Shown piece by piece: positions 26,418 through 36,600 of a DNA stretch of 64,000 nt (positions are counted from its first letter, which is position 1; every line of letters starts with the position of its first letter). The position numbers and the translations under genes were made by a program. The notes beneath the pieces were generated by a model, which saw only the letters and a list, made by a program, of their open reading frames with translations, was not told the origin of the DNA and ran no database searches. Location of the stretch: assembly GCF_001428845.1 (NCBI RefSeq), contig NZ_LMIU01000004.1, forward strand, positions 90,848 to 154,847, read 5' to 3'. The stretch comes from Achromobacter sp. Root83 (lineage in GTDB: Bacteria; Pseudomonadota; Gammaproteobacteria; Burkholderiales; Burkholderiaceae_B).

Positions 26418-27137
26418 ATGATCGAGCGTAACGCGCCGGCGCATTGCGTCCTGACAGGCGCGGCCTCTGGTATCGGACTGGCACTGGCCGAACGGCTGCT
26501 GTCCGCCGGCTGGCGCGTGACGGGCGTCGACATCGCGCCCGCCGCCATCCAGCACCCCGAGCAATACCGTCACGTGGTTTGCGATCTGGCCGACGCCGAC
26601 GCGCTGCGCGTCTTGTGCGCTGGCCTGGCCGGCTGCGGCCCGACCGCGCTGGTGCATTGCGCGGGCGTGGTGCGCACCGGCGGTGCGCTGGATACGCGCC
26701 CGGAAGACACGGAACTGCTGTGGCGGCTGCATGGCGCCGCGCCGATGGCGCTGGTCCAGGCATTGGCGCCGCAACTGCCCGACGGCAGCGGCCGCATCGT
26801 GCTCGTGTCCAGCCGGGCCGTACTGGGCCGGGCGCACCGCCTGGCCTATGCCGCCACCAAATCGGCGCAGATCGGCCTGGCGCGCAGCCTGGCCGCAGAG
26901 CTCGTCGGGCGCGGTATCACGGTCAACGTGATCGCGCCGGGCGCGGTCGACACTCCCATGCTGAACGATCCGAAGCGCGGTGCCGCCGCGCGGGTGGACC
27001 TGCCGCTGGGCCGCCTGATCAATGCGGGCGAAGTCGCCGCCACCATCGCCTTCTTCCTGAGTGCAGAGGCAGGGGCCATCACGGGGCAGACGCTCTACGT
27101 GTGCGGCGGCGCCTCGCTGGGAGCGATGACGCCATGA
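26418..27137 (+). CDS. Short-chain dehydrogenase/reductase (SDR)
   Basis: 239-residue NAD(P)-dependent SDR. Cofactor motif TGAASGIG (about 14-21), the catalytic YAATK (Tyr about 144) and preceding Ser in VLVSSRA, and the VIAPGAVDTPM segment are all present. A central motif normally reading NNAG is HCAG here, which is tolerated in the family. It starts eight bases after the lyase gene and its last codon and TGA overlap the next gene's ATG. It probably oxidises a hydroxyl group of the pathway substrate; which one is unknown. Confidence 0.9.
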   Translation: MIERNAPAHCVLTGAASGIGLALAERLLSAGWRVTGVDIAPAAIQHPEQYRHVVCDLADADALRVLCAGLAGCGPTALVHCAGVVRTGGALDTRPEDTELLWRLHGAAPMALVQALAPQLPDGSGRIVLVSSRAVLGRAHRLAYAATKSAQIGLARSLAAELVGRGITVNVIAPGAVDTPMLNDPKRGAAARVDLPLGRLINAGEVAATIAFFLSAEAGAITGQTLYVCGGASLGAMTP

Positions 27138-27907
27138 CGACCGCGGACGGGCTCGTCCTGAAAGGAAAGACCGTGATCGTGACCGGCGCCGCGGGGGGAC
27201 TGGGGCAGGCAATCGTCGCGCGCTGCCTGGACGCGGGCGCCCGCGTGGCCCGGCTGGATCGGGATGCGGACCTGCTGGCGCAGTGCCACCCGGCGCTGTC
27301 CACGGTGCAATCCCGCGTCCTGGCGTTGAGCTGCGACGTGACGGACGCCGACGCCACCCGGGCCGCCGTGGATCAGGTGGCTGCCCACTGGGGCGCGATC
27401 GACGCGCTGGTGAACAACGCCGCCACAGTCACGCCGAGCGCCAAGGTCGCCGATCTGACGCCTGCGCAATGGCGGCAGGCCCTGGATGTGAACCTGACAG
27501 GGGCGTGGCTGATGAGCAAATGGGCCATTCCGCACATGGTTCGCGCCGGCGGTGGCGTGGTGCTCAATATCGCCTCGCAACTGGGCAGCGTGGCCGCGCC
27601 TGGCCGCGGCGCTTATGGCGCCAGCAAGGCGGGCCTGATCGCGTTGGCGCGTGCCATCGCCGTGGACCACGCACCGGACGGCATCCGTTCGTTGAGCCTG
27701 TCTCCCGGCGCGGTGTTGACCAGCAGGCTGGTCGACCGCTACGGCAGCGCGCAGGCCGCCTGCGCCGCGCTGGCCGCCAAGTATCCCGCCGGACGTCTCG
27801 GCAGCGCGGATGAAGTCGCGCGGACGGTTGTTTTCCTGTTGAGCGAGGCAGCCTCGTTCATCACGGGCACGGACATTCGTGCCGACGGCGGGTACACCGC
27901 GCAATAG
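27134..27907 (+). CDS. Short-chain dehydrogenase/reductase (SDR)
   Basis: 257-residue classical SDR with TGAAGGLG near the N-terminus, NNAA in ALVNNAATVTPS, catalytic YGASK (Tyr about 161) and a C-terminal GTDIRADGGYTAQ typical of FabG-like enzymes. Its ATG overlaps the stop of the upstream SDR gene (ATGA), so translation is coupled. The two SDRs differ in sequence and probably catalyse separate steps, or form a mixed complex. It is followed by a Bug receptor after 53 bases. Confidence 0.92.
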   Translation: MTTADGLVLKGKTVIVTGAAGGLGQAIVARCLDAGARVARLDRDADLLAQCHPALSTVQSRVLALSCDVTDADATRAAVDQVAAHWGAIDALVNNAATVTPSAKVADLTPAQWRQALDVNLTGAWLMSKWAIPHMVRAGGGVVLNIASQLGSVAAPGRGAYGASKAGLIALARAIAVDHAPDGIRSLSLSPGAVLTSRLVDRYGSAQAACAALAAKYPAGRLGSADEVARTVVFLLSEAASFITGTDIRADGGYTAQ

Positions 27908-27960
27908 CGCGGCCCGTTTCTTCACACAGTGCTTACACCACATAACAAGGGCCTTGAAAC

Positions 27961-28986
27961 ATGACACACCCGATTTCCTCCGCAACGCACGCGGGCTGGC
28001 CGCGCCGCAAAATCCTCGGCGCCCTGGCCATGCTTGCCGGCGCCGTCGGACTGGCCGCCGCGCCCGCCTTCGCGCAGGGCACGGACAACTTCCCCACGCG
28101 TCCCGTCACCATCGTGGTGCCGTTCCCGGCGGGCGGCGCCACCGACATCACTGCGCGCCTGGTGGCCGAGGGCCTGTCCAAGAAATGGGGCCAGGCGGTC
28201 GTCGTCGAGAACAAGCCAGGCGCGGGCGGCAACGTCGGTTCTGAATACGTGGCGCGTGCCGCGCCCGACGGCTACACCCTGGTACTGGGTGTGACGGGCT
28301 CGCACGGTATCAATACCTCGCTCTACAAGAACATGCGCTATGACCCGATCAAGGACTTCGAGGCCATCACGCAAGCCACGCTCTATCCCAACGCCATCAT
28401 CGTCAACAACGACGTGCCGGCCAACAACCTGCAGGAACTCATCGCCCTGCTGAAGAAGCCTGATGGCCACTATTCGTACGGTTCCGACGGCAACGGCACG
28501 GCGTCGCACCTGGGCATGGAACTGATCAAGAACCAGGGCAAGTTCGAGCTCGCGCACATTCCGTACCGCGGCAGCTCCCCGATGGTGACCGACCTGCTGG
28601 GCGGCCAGATCCAGGTAGGCATCACGGGCCTGCCCGCCGTGCAAGCCTACGCGAAGAGCGGCAAGCTGAAGATCGTCGCGCTGACGACGGCGGATCGCTT
28701 TGCCAGCGCGCCCGACTATCCCACGGTCGCCGAACAGGGCTTCCCGGGCTTTGCAGCCCCGCCCTGGTCCGGCTTCTTCGCCCCCAAGGGCACGCCCAAA
28801 CCGCTGGTGGAAAAGATTTCGGCGGATATGCGCGACGTCATGTCCGACCCGAAAGCGAAAGAAAAGATGATCGCCGCCGGCAGCGAGTTCACGCCGTCCA
28901 CGCCAGAACAGTTCCAGGCTTTCGTGCAAAAGGAAATCGCGAAGTGGGCCGAGGCCGTCAAGATCTCCGGCGCGCGCATCGACTAA
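27961..28986 (+). CDS. Bug/TctC-family periplasmic receptor
   Basis: 341-residue secreted receptor. The N-terminus has a twin-arginine-less but long signal (AGWPRRKILGALAMLAGAVGLAAAPAFAQG), then the family landmarks VVPFPAGGATDITARLVAEG, VVENKPGAGGNVGSEYVA and HIPYRGSSPMVTDLLGG. It is the last gene of the GntR-controlled rightward operon and very likely binds the compound degraded by that cluster, probably a carboxylated amide or acid. No TctAB membrane partner is nearby. Confidence 0.94.
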   Translation: MTHPISSATHAGWPRRKILGALAMLAGAVGLAAAPAFAQGTDNFPTRPVTIVVPFPAGGATDITARLVAEGLSKKWGQAVVVENKPGAGGNVGSEYVARAAPDGYTLVLGVTGSHGINTSLYKNMRYDPIKDFEAITQATLYPNAIIVNNDVPANNLQELIALLKKPDGHYSYGSDGNGTASHLGMELIKNQGKFELAHIPYRGSSPMVTDLLGGQIQVGITGLPAVQAYAKSGKLKIVALTTADRFASAPDYPTVAEQGFPGFAAPPWSGFFAPKGTPKPLVEKISADMRDVMSDPKAKEKMIAAGSEFTPSTPEQFQAFVQKEIAKWAEAVKISGARID

Positions 28987-29003
28987 ACAGCAGGCTCGCG
29001 TTT

Positions 29004-29041
29004 GCCGGGTCCGAGCCATCAAGCCCTGGCGAGGACCCGGC
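29004..29041 (+). terminator. Hairpin after the bug gene, possible terminator
   Basis: GCCGGGTCC pairs with GGACCCGGC across a 20-base loop, 17 bases after the TAA. No T-run follows, so this is a weak call; it lies between convergent genes. Confidence 0.35.
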
Positions 29042-29149
29042 GCGCATCCAGGCGCTATCGGGCCCGGCTAACCAATGCCAGGGCTATCGCGAAGGCGGCA
29101 TGCCGTTCGATCTCGTGACGTCGCAAGGCCCGCGGCATCGCCTCGGCGT

Positions 29150-30142
29150 TCACTCCGCCCGGATGTTCGCCGCTTTCACGATCGTGGCGTATTTATCGAG
29201 ATCGCTTGCGATTTGCTTGCGGAATTCCTCTGGTGTGTTGCCCGAGGCCGTGATGCCCAGGCCGATGAGCCGCTCCTTGATGTCGGACGACTGAACGACG
29301 GCGTGGATTTCCTTCTGCAGCCTGGCGATGACAGCACTGGGGGTGCCGGCCGGCGCCAGAATACCGATCCACGAAACCGACTCGAATCCTGCTACGCCGG
29401 ACTCCGCCACGGTGGGCACGTCAGGCAGGGACGCCAGCCGGGTTGCGCTGCTTACAGCGATGGCCGTGAGCTGCTGGCGCTGTATATAGGGATAGGCCCC
29501 GGCGACCGCGGTATAGAGCAGCGGCAGCGTCCCGCCCACGACGTCAGCCATGGCCTGGCCTCCGCCTTTATAGGGGATATGCACCAGCTTGGCCCCCGTG
29601 CGCTGGCGCAGAAGCTCGCCAGCCAGGTGCGGTGTGCTTCCCACGCCCGCGCTGCCATAGGAAAGGCCGTTGGCCTGGGCCTGCGAATAGTCGATCACGT
29701 TTTTCAGGTTGCGAACCGGCAACGAAGGATTCGCCACGATAATGAGCGCGGCGTCCCCGATCTTGCTCACGGGCGCCAGATCCTTGAGCGTATCGAAGCC
29801 CGTGGTGCGATACACATGCGGGTTGATGACCAGCGTGCCGTCAAAGCCTACCACCAGGGTATAGCCATCGGGTTCGGCCCGGGCCGCCATCTGCGTGCCG
29901 ATGTTGCCCGACGCCCCCGGTTTGTTGTCGACGATCACCTGCTGCCCTAGGCGCTGGCCCAGCCGGTCGGCGACCAGACGCGCGCCGGTGTCGGTGACAC
30001 CGCCCGGCGCGAAGGGCACGATAAGACGGATGGGGCGCGTCGGATAATCCCCCGGTTCGGAATGGGACGGCGCCGCGGCCAATGCCATGGCGCAAAGCCC
30101 CAGCCCCAATATGGCGTGCCCGCGCCGCGATATTTTTTCCAT
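29150..30142 (-). CDS. Bug/TctC-family periplasmic receptor
   Basis: About 330 residues. The ATG is set by a strong AGGAGA ribosome binding site and gives a good signal peptide (GHAILGLGLCAMALAAAPSHS). Landmarks: IVPFAPGGVTDTGARLVADR, VIVDNKPGASGNIGTQMAA, HIPYKGGGQAMADVVGG. It is the third gene of the leftward sigma-54-dependent operon after a CoA-transferase and an HMG-CoA-lyase-like gene, so it probably captures the acid that these two enzymes activate and cleave. It converges with the bug gene of the GntR cluster. Confidence 0.94.
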   Translation of the reverse strand: MEKISRRGHAILGLGLCAMALAAAPSHSEPGDYPTRPIRLIVPFAPGGVTDTGARLVADRLGQRLGQQVIVDNKPGASGNIGTQMAARAEPDGYTLVVGFDGTLVINPHVYRTTGFDTLKDLAPVSKIGDAALIIVANPSLPVRNLKNVIDYSQAQANGLSYGSAGVGSTPHLAGELLRQRTGAKLVHIPYKGGGQAMADVVGGTLPLLYTAVAGAYPYIQRQQLTAIAVSSATRLASLPDVPTVAESGVAGFESVSWIGILAPAGTPSAVIARLQKEIHAVVQSSDIKERLIGLGITASGNTPEEFRKQIASDLDKYATIVKAANIRAE

Positions 30143-30197
30143 GGTTTTGTCTCCTGTTTGATTGTTATAAGGCGATCGAATCCAGCTCCCTTTGTCC

Positions 30198-31118
30198 TCA
30201 AGCCGATGCGGTATCGCCTCTTGCAGCGTGATGGCGCCGCAGCCAAGCCATGCTGCGTCCGCCCAGCGGGCGGCCGAGTACGCCTTCCGCATAAGCCACC
30301 GCCCGAACCAGCCCGGACAGTGAAATACCTGTGCGCAAACCACTGCGCTCCGCCATCAGCACCAGATCCTCGGTGGCGGCGTTGCCCGCCGCGCCGGGTG
30401 CAAAGGGACATCCTCCTATACCGCCCACGCTAGCGTCGAAACGCCGCACTCCTGCCTCCAGCGCCGCCCAGACATTGGCCGAGGCCAACCCGCGCGTATC
30501 ATGAAAATGCGCGGCCAGCCGCTCGACAGGCAGCTCCGGCGCCAGCGCCTCGAACAAGGTCTTGACGGCGCCCGGCCCGGCCGAGCCGATGGTGTCGGCG
30601 ATCACGATCTCATCGGCGCCGGCCTGCGCCATGCGCTGCGCCAGTTGGCGCACGACCGACGGCGGCGTGGGCCCCTCGAAAGGACAGTCGAACGCCACCG
30701 CCACGTACGCCCGCGTGCGCAACCGCAGGCGGCGCGCCGCGTCCAGGGTCTGCGCGCACACCTCGGTGGCGCGTGCCAGGCTCATGTTGATGTTCTTCAG
30801 ATTCATGGTCTCCGTGGCCGACAGCACGACTGCCACCTCGCGCGCGCCGGCGGCATGGGCGCGCTCCAAGCCTTTCATGTTGGGAACCAACACCGAGGTC
30901 CTCAATCCGGGCATCGAGGCGTTCACGGCGGCGACGACCTGTTCGGCGTCGGCCATATGCGGCACGGCCTTGGGCGATACGAAGCTGGTCGCCTCCACGC
31001 TTGCCACGCCGGCCTCATGCAGGAGCCGGATCAACTCGACCTTGGCTTCGGCGGATACGGTCACGGACTGGTTCTGCAAGCCATCGCGCGGGGCGACATC
31101 GGTGATGATGATGGACAT
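30198..31118 (-). CDS. Hydroxymethylglutaryl-CoA lyase-family enzyme
   Basis: 306-residue TIM-barrel lyase of the HMGL/DRE-metallolyase group. It shows VAPRDGLQN (9-16), the metal-binding HFHDTRG (about 203), and the active-site loop GGIGGCPFAPGAAGNAATED with its cysteine near 237. Members cleave HMG-CoA or related 3-hydroxy-3-methyl acyl-CoAs (for example citramalyl-CoA) to a 2-oxo or acetoacetyl product plus an acyl-CoA. The CoA-transferase gene ends eight bases upstream and could form the CoA ester. Which acid is used is not shown by the sequence. Confidence 0.9.
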   Translation of the reverse strand: MSIIITDVAPRDGLQNQSVTVSAEAKVELIRLLHEAGVASVEATSFVSPKAVPHMADAEQVVAAVNASMPGLRTSVLVPNMKGLERAHAAGAREVAVVLSATETMNLKNINMSLARATEVCAQTLDAARRLRLRTRAYVAVAFDCPFEGPTPPSVVRQLAQRMAQAGADEIVIADTIGSAGPGAVKTLFEALAPELPVERLAAHFHDTRGLASANVWAALEAGVRRFDASVGGIGGCPFAPGAAGNAATEDLVLMAERSGLRTGISLSGLVRAVAYAEGVLGRPLGGRSMAWLRRHHAARGDTASA

Positions 31119-31126
31119 GGCGTTCC

Positions 31127-32323
31127 CTAGCCGATGGCGCCGGACGAGCGCAGCGCCGCCAGCCGTTCACCGTCGTATCCGGACAGCATGCCCAGCACGC
31201 TATCCGTATGTTCGCCGAGCTCGGGCGGCCGGCCGAATTCCTCTGCTTGCGCCGCCGACAGCTTGATGGGATTGCCAGGCATCTGGACCATCGCGCCCGA
31301 CTTCAGGCGCACGTCGACCACCATGTCGCGCGCCCGCACCTGCGCATCGTCCAGGGCCTGCCCGAAGTTGTTGACCGGACCGCACGGAATGCGCGCCGCC
31401 GACAACCGCTCCAGCCAATAGGCCGTGGGCTGCGTGCGCAGCTCGGCGGCCACGACCGCGTCGATGTCGGCCTTGGCCGCATATCGCCCCGGTTGCCGCG
31501 CGTAGTCGGACTTGCGCAGCCCGGGCAGGTCCATGCATTCCAGGAAGCGCTCCCAGAAGGCATCGCCTATGCAAGCCACGATGATATGGCCGTCGGCCGT
31601 GGGGTAATTGTTGTACGGCACATGCACGAAATGGCTGTTGCCGATGCCTTGCGGCACGATGCCCGACATCAGGTGCATCGTCGCCATGTAGTTCAGCAGC
31701 GAAATCTGCGCATCCAGCATGGACACGTCCACATGCTGGCCGCGCCCGGTGCGTTCGCGCTCGGCCAACGCCGCCAGCACTCCCATGGCGCCGAACATGC
31801 CGCCGCCCAGATCTCCGATAGGTATGCCGCTGCGCGTCGGGCCCTGTTCCGGTGTGCCGGATATCGACATTCCTCCGCCCATGGCCTGCACCACCAGGTC
31901 GAAGGCAGGACGCTGCGTGTCCGGCCCCGTGCTACCGAATCCGGTGACCGAGCAAGTGACGATGCGGGGGTTGACCGCCGAGAGCGCGGCGTGGTCGATG
32001 CCGAGGCGCGCAGTGACTCCGACGCCGAAGTTGTCGAACACGACATCCGCCTGGCGCACCAGATCCATGAACACCGCGAGCCCCGCGGGCTGCTTCAGGT
32101 CGATGCAGACGCTGTGCTTGTTGCGGTTCAGCGTGAGGTAGTAGGCGCCCATGCCCTCCCGCGAGTAATCCGGGTCGCGCTCCAGCAGACGACGGGTTCC
32201 CTCGCCCGTTCCGGGGGGTTCGACCTTGATGGTGCGGGCCCCCAGGTCCGCCAACAGCATGGTTCCGTACGGACCGGAAAGCATATGGGTCAGGTCCAAG
32301 ACCGTGATGTGTTCGAGTGCCAA
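31127..32323 (-). CDS. Class III (CaiB/BaiF) CoA-transferase, TTG start
   Basis: 398-residue family III acyl-CoA transferase. The N-terminus ITVLDLTHMLSGPYGTMLLADLGARTIKVEPP is diagnostic, and the candidate catalytic Asp is in IPIGDLGGGMFGAMG (about 169). It moves CoA between carboxylic acids, here probably activating a hydroxy-dicarboxylate for the lyase encoded next. Translation begins at a TTG eight bases after GGAG; there is no suitable ATG. Twenty-five bases or so upstream of the gene is a consensus sigma-54 promoter, so expression should depend on the divergent activator. Confidence 0.92.
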   Translation of the reverse strand: MALEHITVLDLTHMLSGPYGTMLLADLGARTIKVEPPGTGEGTRRLLERDPDYSREGMGAYYLTLNRNKHSVCIDLKQPAGLAVFMDLVRQADVVFDNFGVGVTARLGIDHAALSAVNPRIVTCSVTGFGSTGPDTQRPAFDLVVQAMGGGMSISGTPEQGPTRSGIPIGDLGGGMFGAMGVLAALAERERTGRGQHVDVSMLDAQISLLNYMATMHLMSGIVPQGIGNSHFVHVPYNNYPTADGHIIVACIGDAFWERFLECMDLPGLRKSDYARQPGRYAAKADIDAVVAAELRTQPTAYWLERLSAARIPCGPVNNFGQALDDAQVRARDMVVDVRLKSGAMVQMPGNPIKLSAAQAEEFGRPPELGEHTDSVLGMLSGYDGERLAALRSSGAIG

Positions 32324-32358
32324 GATGAAAGCTCCGACGTTTCCTGATAATCCCCTTA

Positions 32359-32374
32359 TGCAAACGGCGTGCCA
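32359..32374 (-). promoter_or_regulatory. Sigma-54 (-24/-12) promoter of the CoA-transferase operon
   Basis: Read on the minus strand: TGGCAC, five bases, TTGCA. This is an essentially perfect RpoN promoter (TGGCAC-N5-TTGCW). It predicts a transcript start about 24 bases before the TTG codon and fits the divergent sigma-54 activator gene. Confidence 0.85.
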
Positions 32375-32438
32375 ACCCGGAGCATCTTCCTAAGCCATTG
32401 AATGTAGGGACTAAAACCCAGCGCTGGCGAATCGCGAT

Positions 32439-32477
32439 GTTTCATGAGACATTCATGAAACGTTCATAACGTTTCAT
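32439..32477. promoter_or_regulatory. Upstream activator sites: two nested palindromes built from GTTTCAT
   Basis: First palindrome: GTTTCATGA (32439-32447), five bases, TCATGAAAC (32453-32461). Second: ATGAAACGTT (32455-32464), CAT, AACGTTTCAT (32468-32477). They share the central half-site. They lie 65-120 bases upstream of the -24 element of the CoA-transferase promoter and directly before the activator gene, as expected for its binding sites. Confidence 0.7.
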
Positions 32478-32488
32478 TGGATCGCGGC

Positions 32489-34420
<1,932 letters not shown>

Positions 34421-34735
34421 GGCACGCAAGAAGCCTGCGAGTCGGCGATCTACCCATCGGCAAGACCCAACGGTGCGTCTGCCACCTGGGGAAAGAACTG
34501 GTGAGCCGCGCACTGTCTCGAACGGCAGGGTTGCATGAGTGCGTTCCCGTGTCGCCGATTCTATATAACTTGGCGTTTTATCTATAGATCAAAAACGTCT
34601 ATTGCGGTGTAATGCCGGAAGTCCTGGGGAAGACCGAGCGCCGCATCGCCAGACGCCCCCTCTGCCTGGGTTGGCATGCCTACGAATGCGTCGCTCGCCA
34701 ACTTCGCGTTTCACCACCCACTCCGTTCCAAAGAA
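34421..34735. other. Intergenic region with an AT-rich palindrome
   Basis: No convincing gene. The stretch around 34558-34600 is AT-rich and contains ATCTATAGAT (34580-34589), a perfect ten-base palindrome flanked by CGTTTT and CAAAA, so the symmetry extends imperfectly. This is probably the promoter/operator region of the MFS gene; no regulator is next to it. Confidence 0.4.
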
Positions 34736-35959
34736 ATGACACACAGCAGCGCCTCTCTGGGGCACGAACGTTCCTCAGTCCTGCCCGAGAACGTTCAACA
34801 GGGCAACATCTGGCGACTGACCACCGCTCAAGCCCTGGCCGGCGCGAATTCGGTAGTCGTCTACGCCACCGGCTCCATCGTGGGCAATATGCTGGCCCCG
34901 ACGCCCATGCTGGCAACCTTGCCGATTTCCATTTTCGTGGTGGGCATGGCGACATGCACGCTGCCGATGGGCGCGATCGCGAGACGCCACGGCCGGCGCG
35001 CTGCATTCCTGCTGGGCACCAGCGCTGGTGTGCTCACCGGCCTGTTGGCCATGCTGGCGGTCATGATGGAAGGCTTCTGGCTTTTCTGCCTGGCCACTTT
35101 CTTCGGCGGCGTCTACGCCGCGGTGGTCCTATCCTTCCGCTTCGCCGCCGCGGACGGCGTGGAGCCGAAACGGCGGGCACGCGCGCTGTCCCTCGTCATG
35201 GCCGGAGGCGTCGCCGCCGGCATCGTCGGACCGCAACTGGTCACCTGGACGATGAACCTTTGGCCCCCGCATATGTTTGCGGCCACGTTTGCGGCGCAGG
35301 CGGCTGTCGCGGCGATTTCCGCGTTCATCCTTCTGGGCGTCAGATTGCCCGCACCGACGTCCGCGGAGATGGCGGGCGGCCGACCGCTCTCCGACATTGC
35401 GCTGCAGCCCCGCTTCATCGCGGCGGTGATCGCCGGGGCGGTTTCGTACATGCTGATGAATTTCCTCATGACCGCGGCGCCGCTGGCGATGCATATATGC
35501 GGCCACTCCCAGGAATCCGCCAATTTGGGATTGCAGTGGCATGTCATCGCCATGTATGCGCCCAGCTTCTTCACCGGCAGCCTGATCGTCCGTTTCGGCG
35601 CAGGCCGGGTGGCGACCGCGGGGCTGATCCTGATCGGCCTGTCGGCCGCGATCGGCCTGGGCGGCATCGACGTCGCGCATTTCTGGTGGTCGCTGATTTT
35701 GCTGGGCATGGGATGGAACTTCGGGTTTCTGGGCGCCTCCGCGCTGGTCCTGGAATGCCATCGGCCGGAGGAAAGGACCCGCGTCCAGTCGCTCAATGAC
35801 TTCATCGTCTTCGGCCTGATGGCGATCGGATCCTTCTCGTCGGGCGGCTTGTTGTCCGCCTACGGCTGGAACACGGTGCTGTGGGTGTCGTTCATTCCCC
35901 TGGTGCTGTCGGTCGTCGCCCTGGGTTTCGCCATGCGGAGAAAGGCAGCGGCGGCGTAG
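34736..35959 (+). CDS. Major facilitator superfamily transporter
   Basis: About 407 residues with around twelve hydrophobic helices. The loop after helix 2 reads GAIARRHGRRAAF, matching the MFS loop motif, and a charged C-terminal tail (MRRKAAAA) follows the last helix. Starts at 34736 (MTHSSASLGHERSS) and at 34676 are both possible; neither has a strong ribosome binding site. It stands alone between the sigma-54 regulator and fecI. The group contains drug and metabolite exporters; substrate unknown. Confidence 0.82.
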   Translation: MTHSSASLGHERSSVLPENVQQGNIWRLTTAQALAGANSVVVYATGSIVGNMLAPTPMLATLPISIFVVGMATCTLPMGAIARRHGRRAAFLLGTSAGVLTGLLAMLAVMMEGFWLFCLATFFGGVYAAVVLSFRFAAADGVEPKRRARALSLVMAGGVAAGIVGPQLVTWTMNLWPPHMFAATFAAQAAVAAISAFILLGVRLPAPTSAEMAGGRPLSDIALQPRFIAAVIAGAVSYMLMNFLMTAAPLAMHICGHSQESANLGLQWHVIAMYAPSFFTGSLIVRFGAGRVATAGLILIGLSAAIGLGGIDVAHFWWSLILLGMGWNFGFLGASALVLECHRPEERTRVQSLNDFIVFGLMAIGSFSSGGLLSAYGWNTVLWVSFIPLVLSVVALGFAMRRKAAAA

Positions 35960-36043
35960 CCATGCGCAATGGCACGTTGCTCGCGCCAGCCCGCTACGTC
36001 CCTGTCTGTTGCGCGCTAGCCTCGCCGCCGCCCTACGCCAATT

Positions 36044-36074
36044 CTAATTAATAGTATTTCTTATTCGCATTCGG
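36044..36074. promoter_or_regulatory. Possible Fur box upstream of fecI
   Basis: AT-rich patch in otherwise GC-rich DNA just before the sigma gene. On the minus strand it reads GAATGC GAATAA GAAATA, three imperfect copies of the Fur hexamer GATAAT. Weak by itself; position supports it. Confidence 0.35.
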
Positions 36075-36090
36075 TAGACTGCTGGGCATC

Positions 36091-36600
36091 TTGCAATCTT
36101 CCGACTCTCTTTCCCTCCCCGCGGTCGAGCAGCTTTATCGCCATCACCATGGCTGGCTGCAAGGCTGGCTCCATCGCAAGCTGGGCGACAGCGGCGACGC
36201 GGCCGATCTGGCGCAGGACACGTTCGTGCGGCTGATGGCCGCGCGCCGGCCTCCCGTGTTGCGCGAGGAACCGCGCGCGCTGATCACGCATATTGCCAAG
36301 GGGCTGCTGGTCGACCATTGGCGCCGTCGCGCGGTACAGCAGGCCTATCTGGACGCGATCGCGCACCTGCCCGCGCCGCAGGTGCCGCCACCGGAAACGG
36401 GCCTCATGATCGTGCAGACGCTGGTGGCGATCGACGCCATGTTGCAGCGCCTGCCCACGGCCACGCGCGACATGTTCCTGCTCGCGCAGCTCGACGGGCT
36501 CACGCTGCAGGAGATTTCCGGGCAGACCGGCAAACCCGTGATCACGGTGCGGCGCCATCTGCGCAAGGCCTTGCTGGCCTGCATGGCCGTCGCAGCATGA
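36091..36600 (+). CDS. FecI-family ECF sigma factor
   Basis: 169-residue extracytoplasmic-function sigma factor. Region 2 contains LYRHHHGWLQGWLHRKLGDSGDAADLAQDTFVRLM and region 4 ends in LDGLTLQEISGQTGKPVITVRRHLRKAL. It should direct RNA polymerase to the promoter of the TonB receptor gene two genes downstream after a surface signal. Translation probably starts at a TTG, as no ATG fits. It overlaps fecR by ATGA, so the two are coupled. Confidence 0.9.
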   Translation: MQSSDSLSLPAVEQLYRHHHGWLQGWLHRKLGDSGDAADLAQDTFVRLMAARRPPVLREEPRALITHIAKGLLVDHWRRRAVQQAYLDAIAHLPAPQVPPPETGLMIVQTLVAIDAMLQRLPTATRDMFLLAQLDGLTLQEISGQTGKPVITVRRHLRKALLACMAVAA

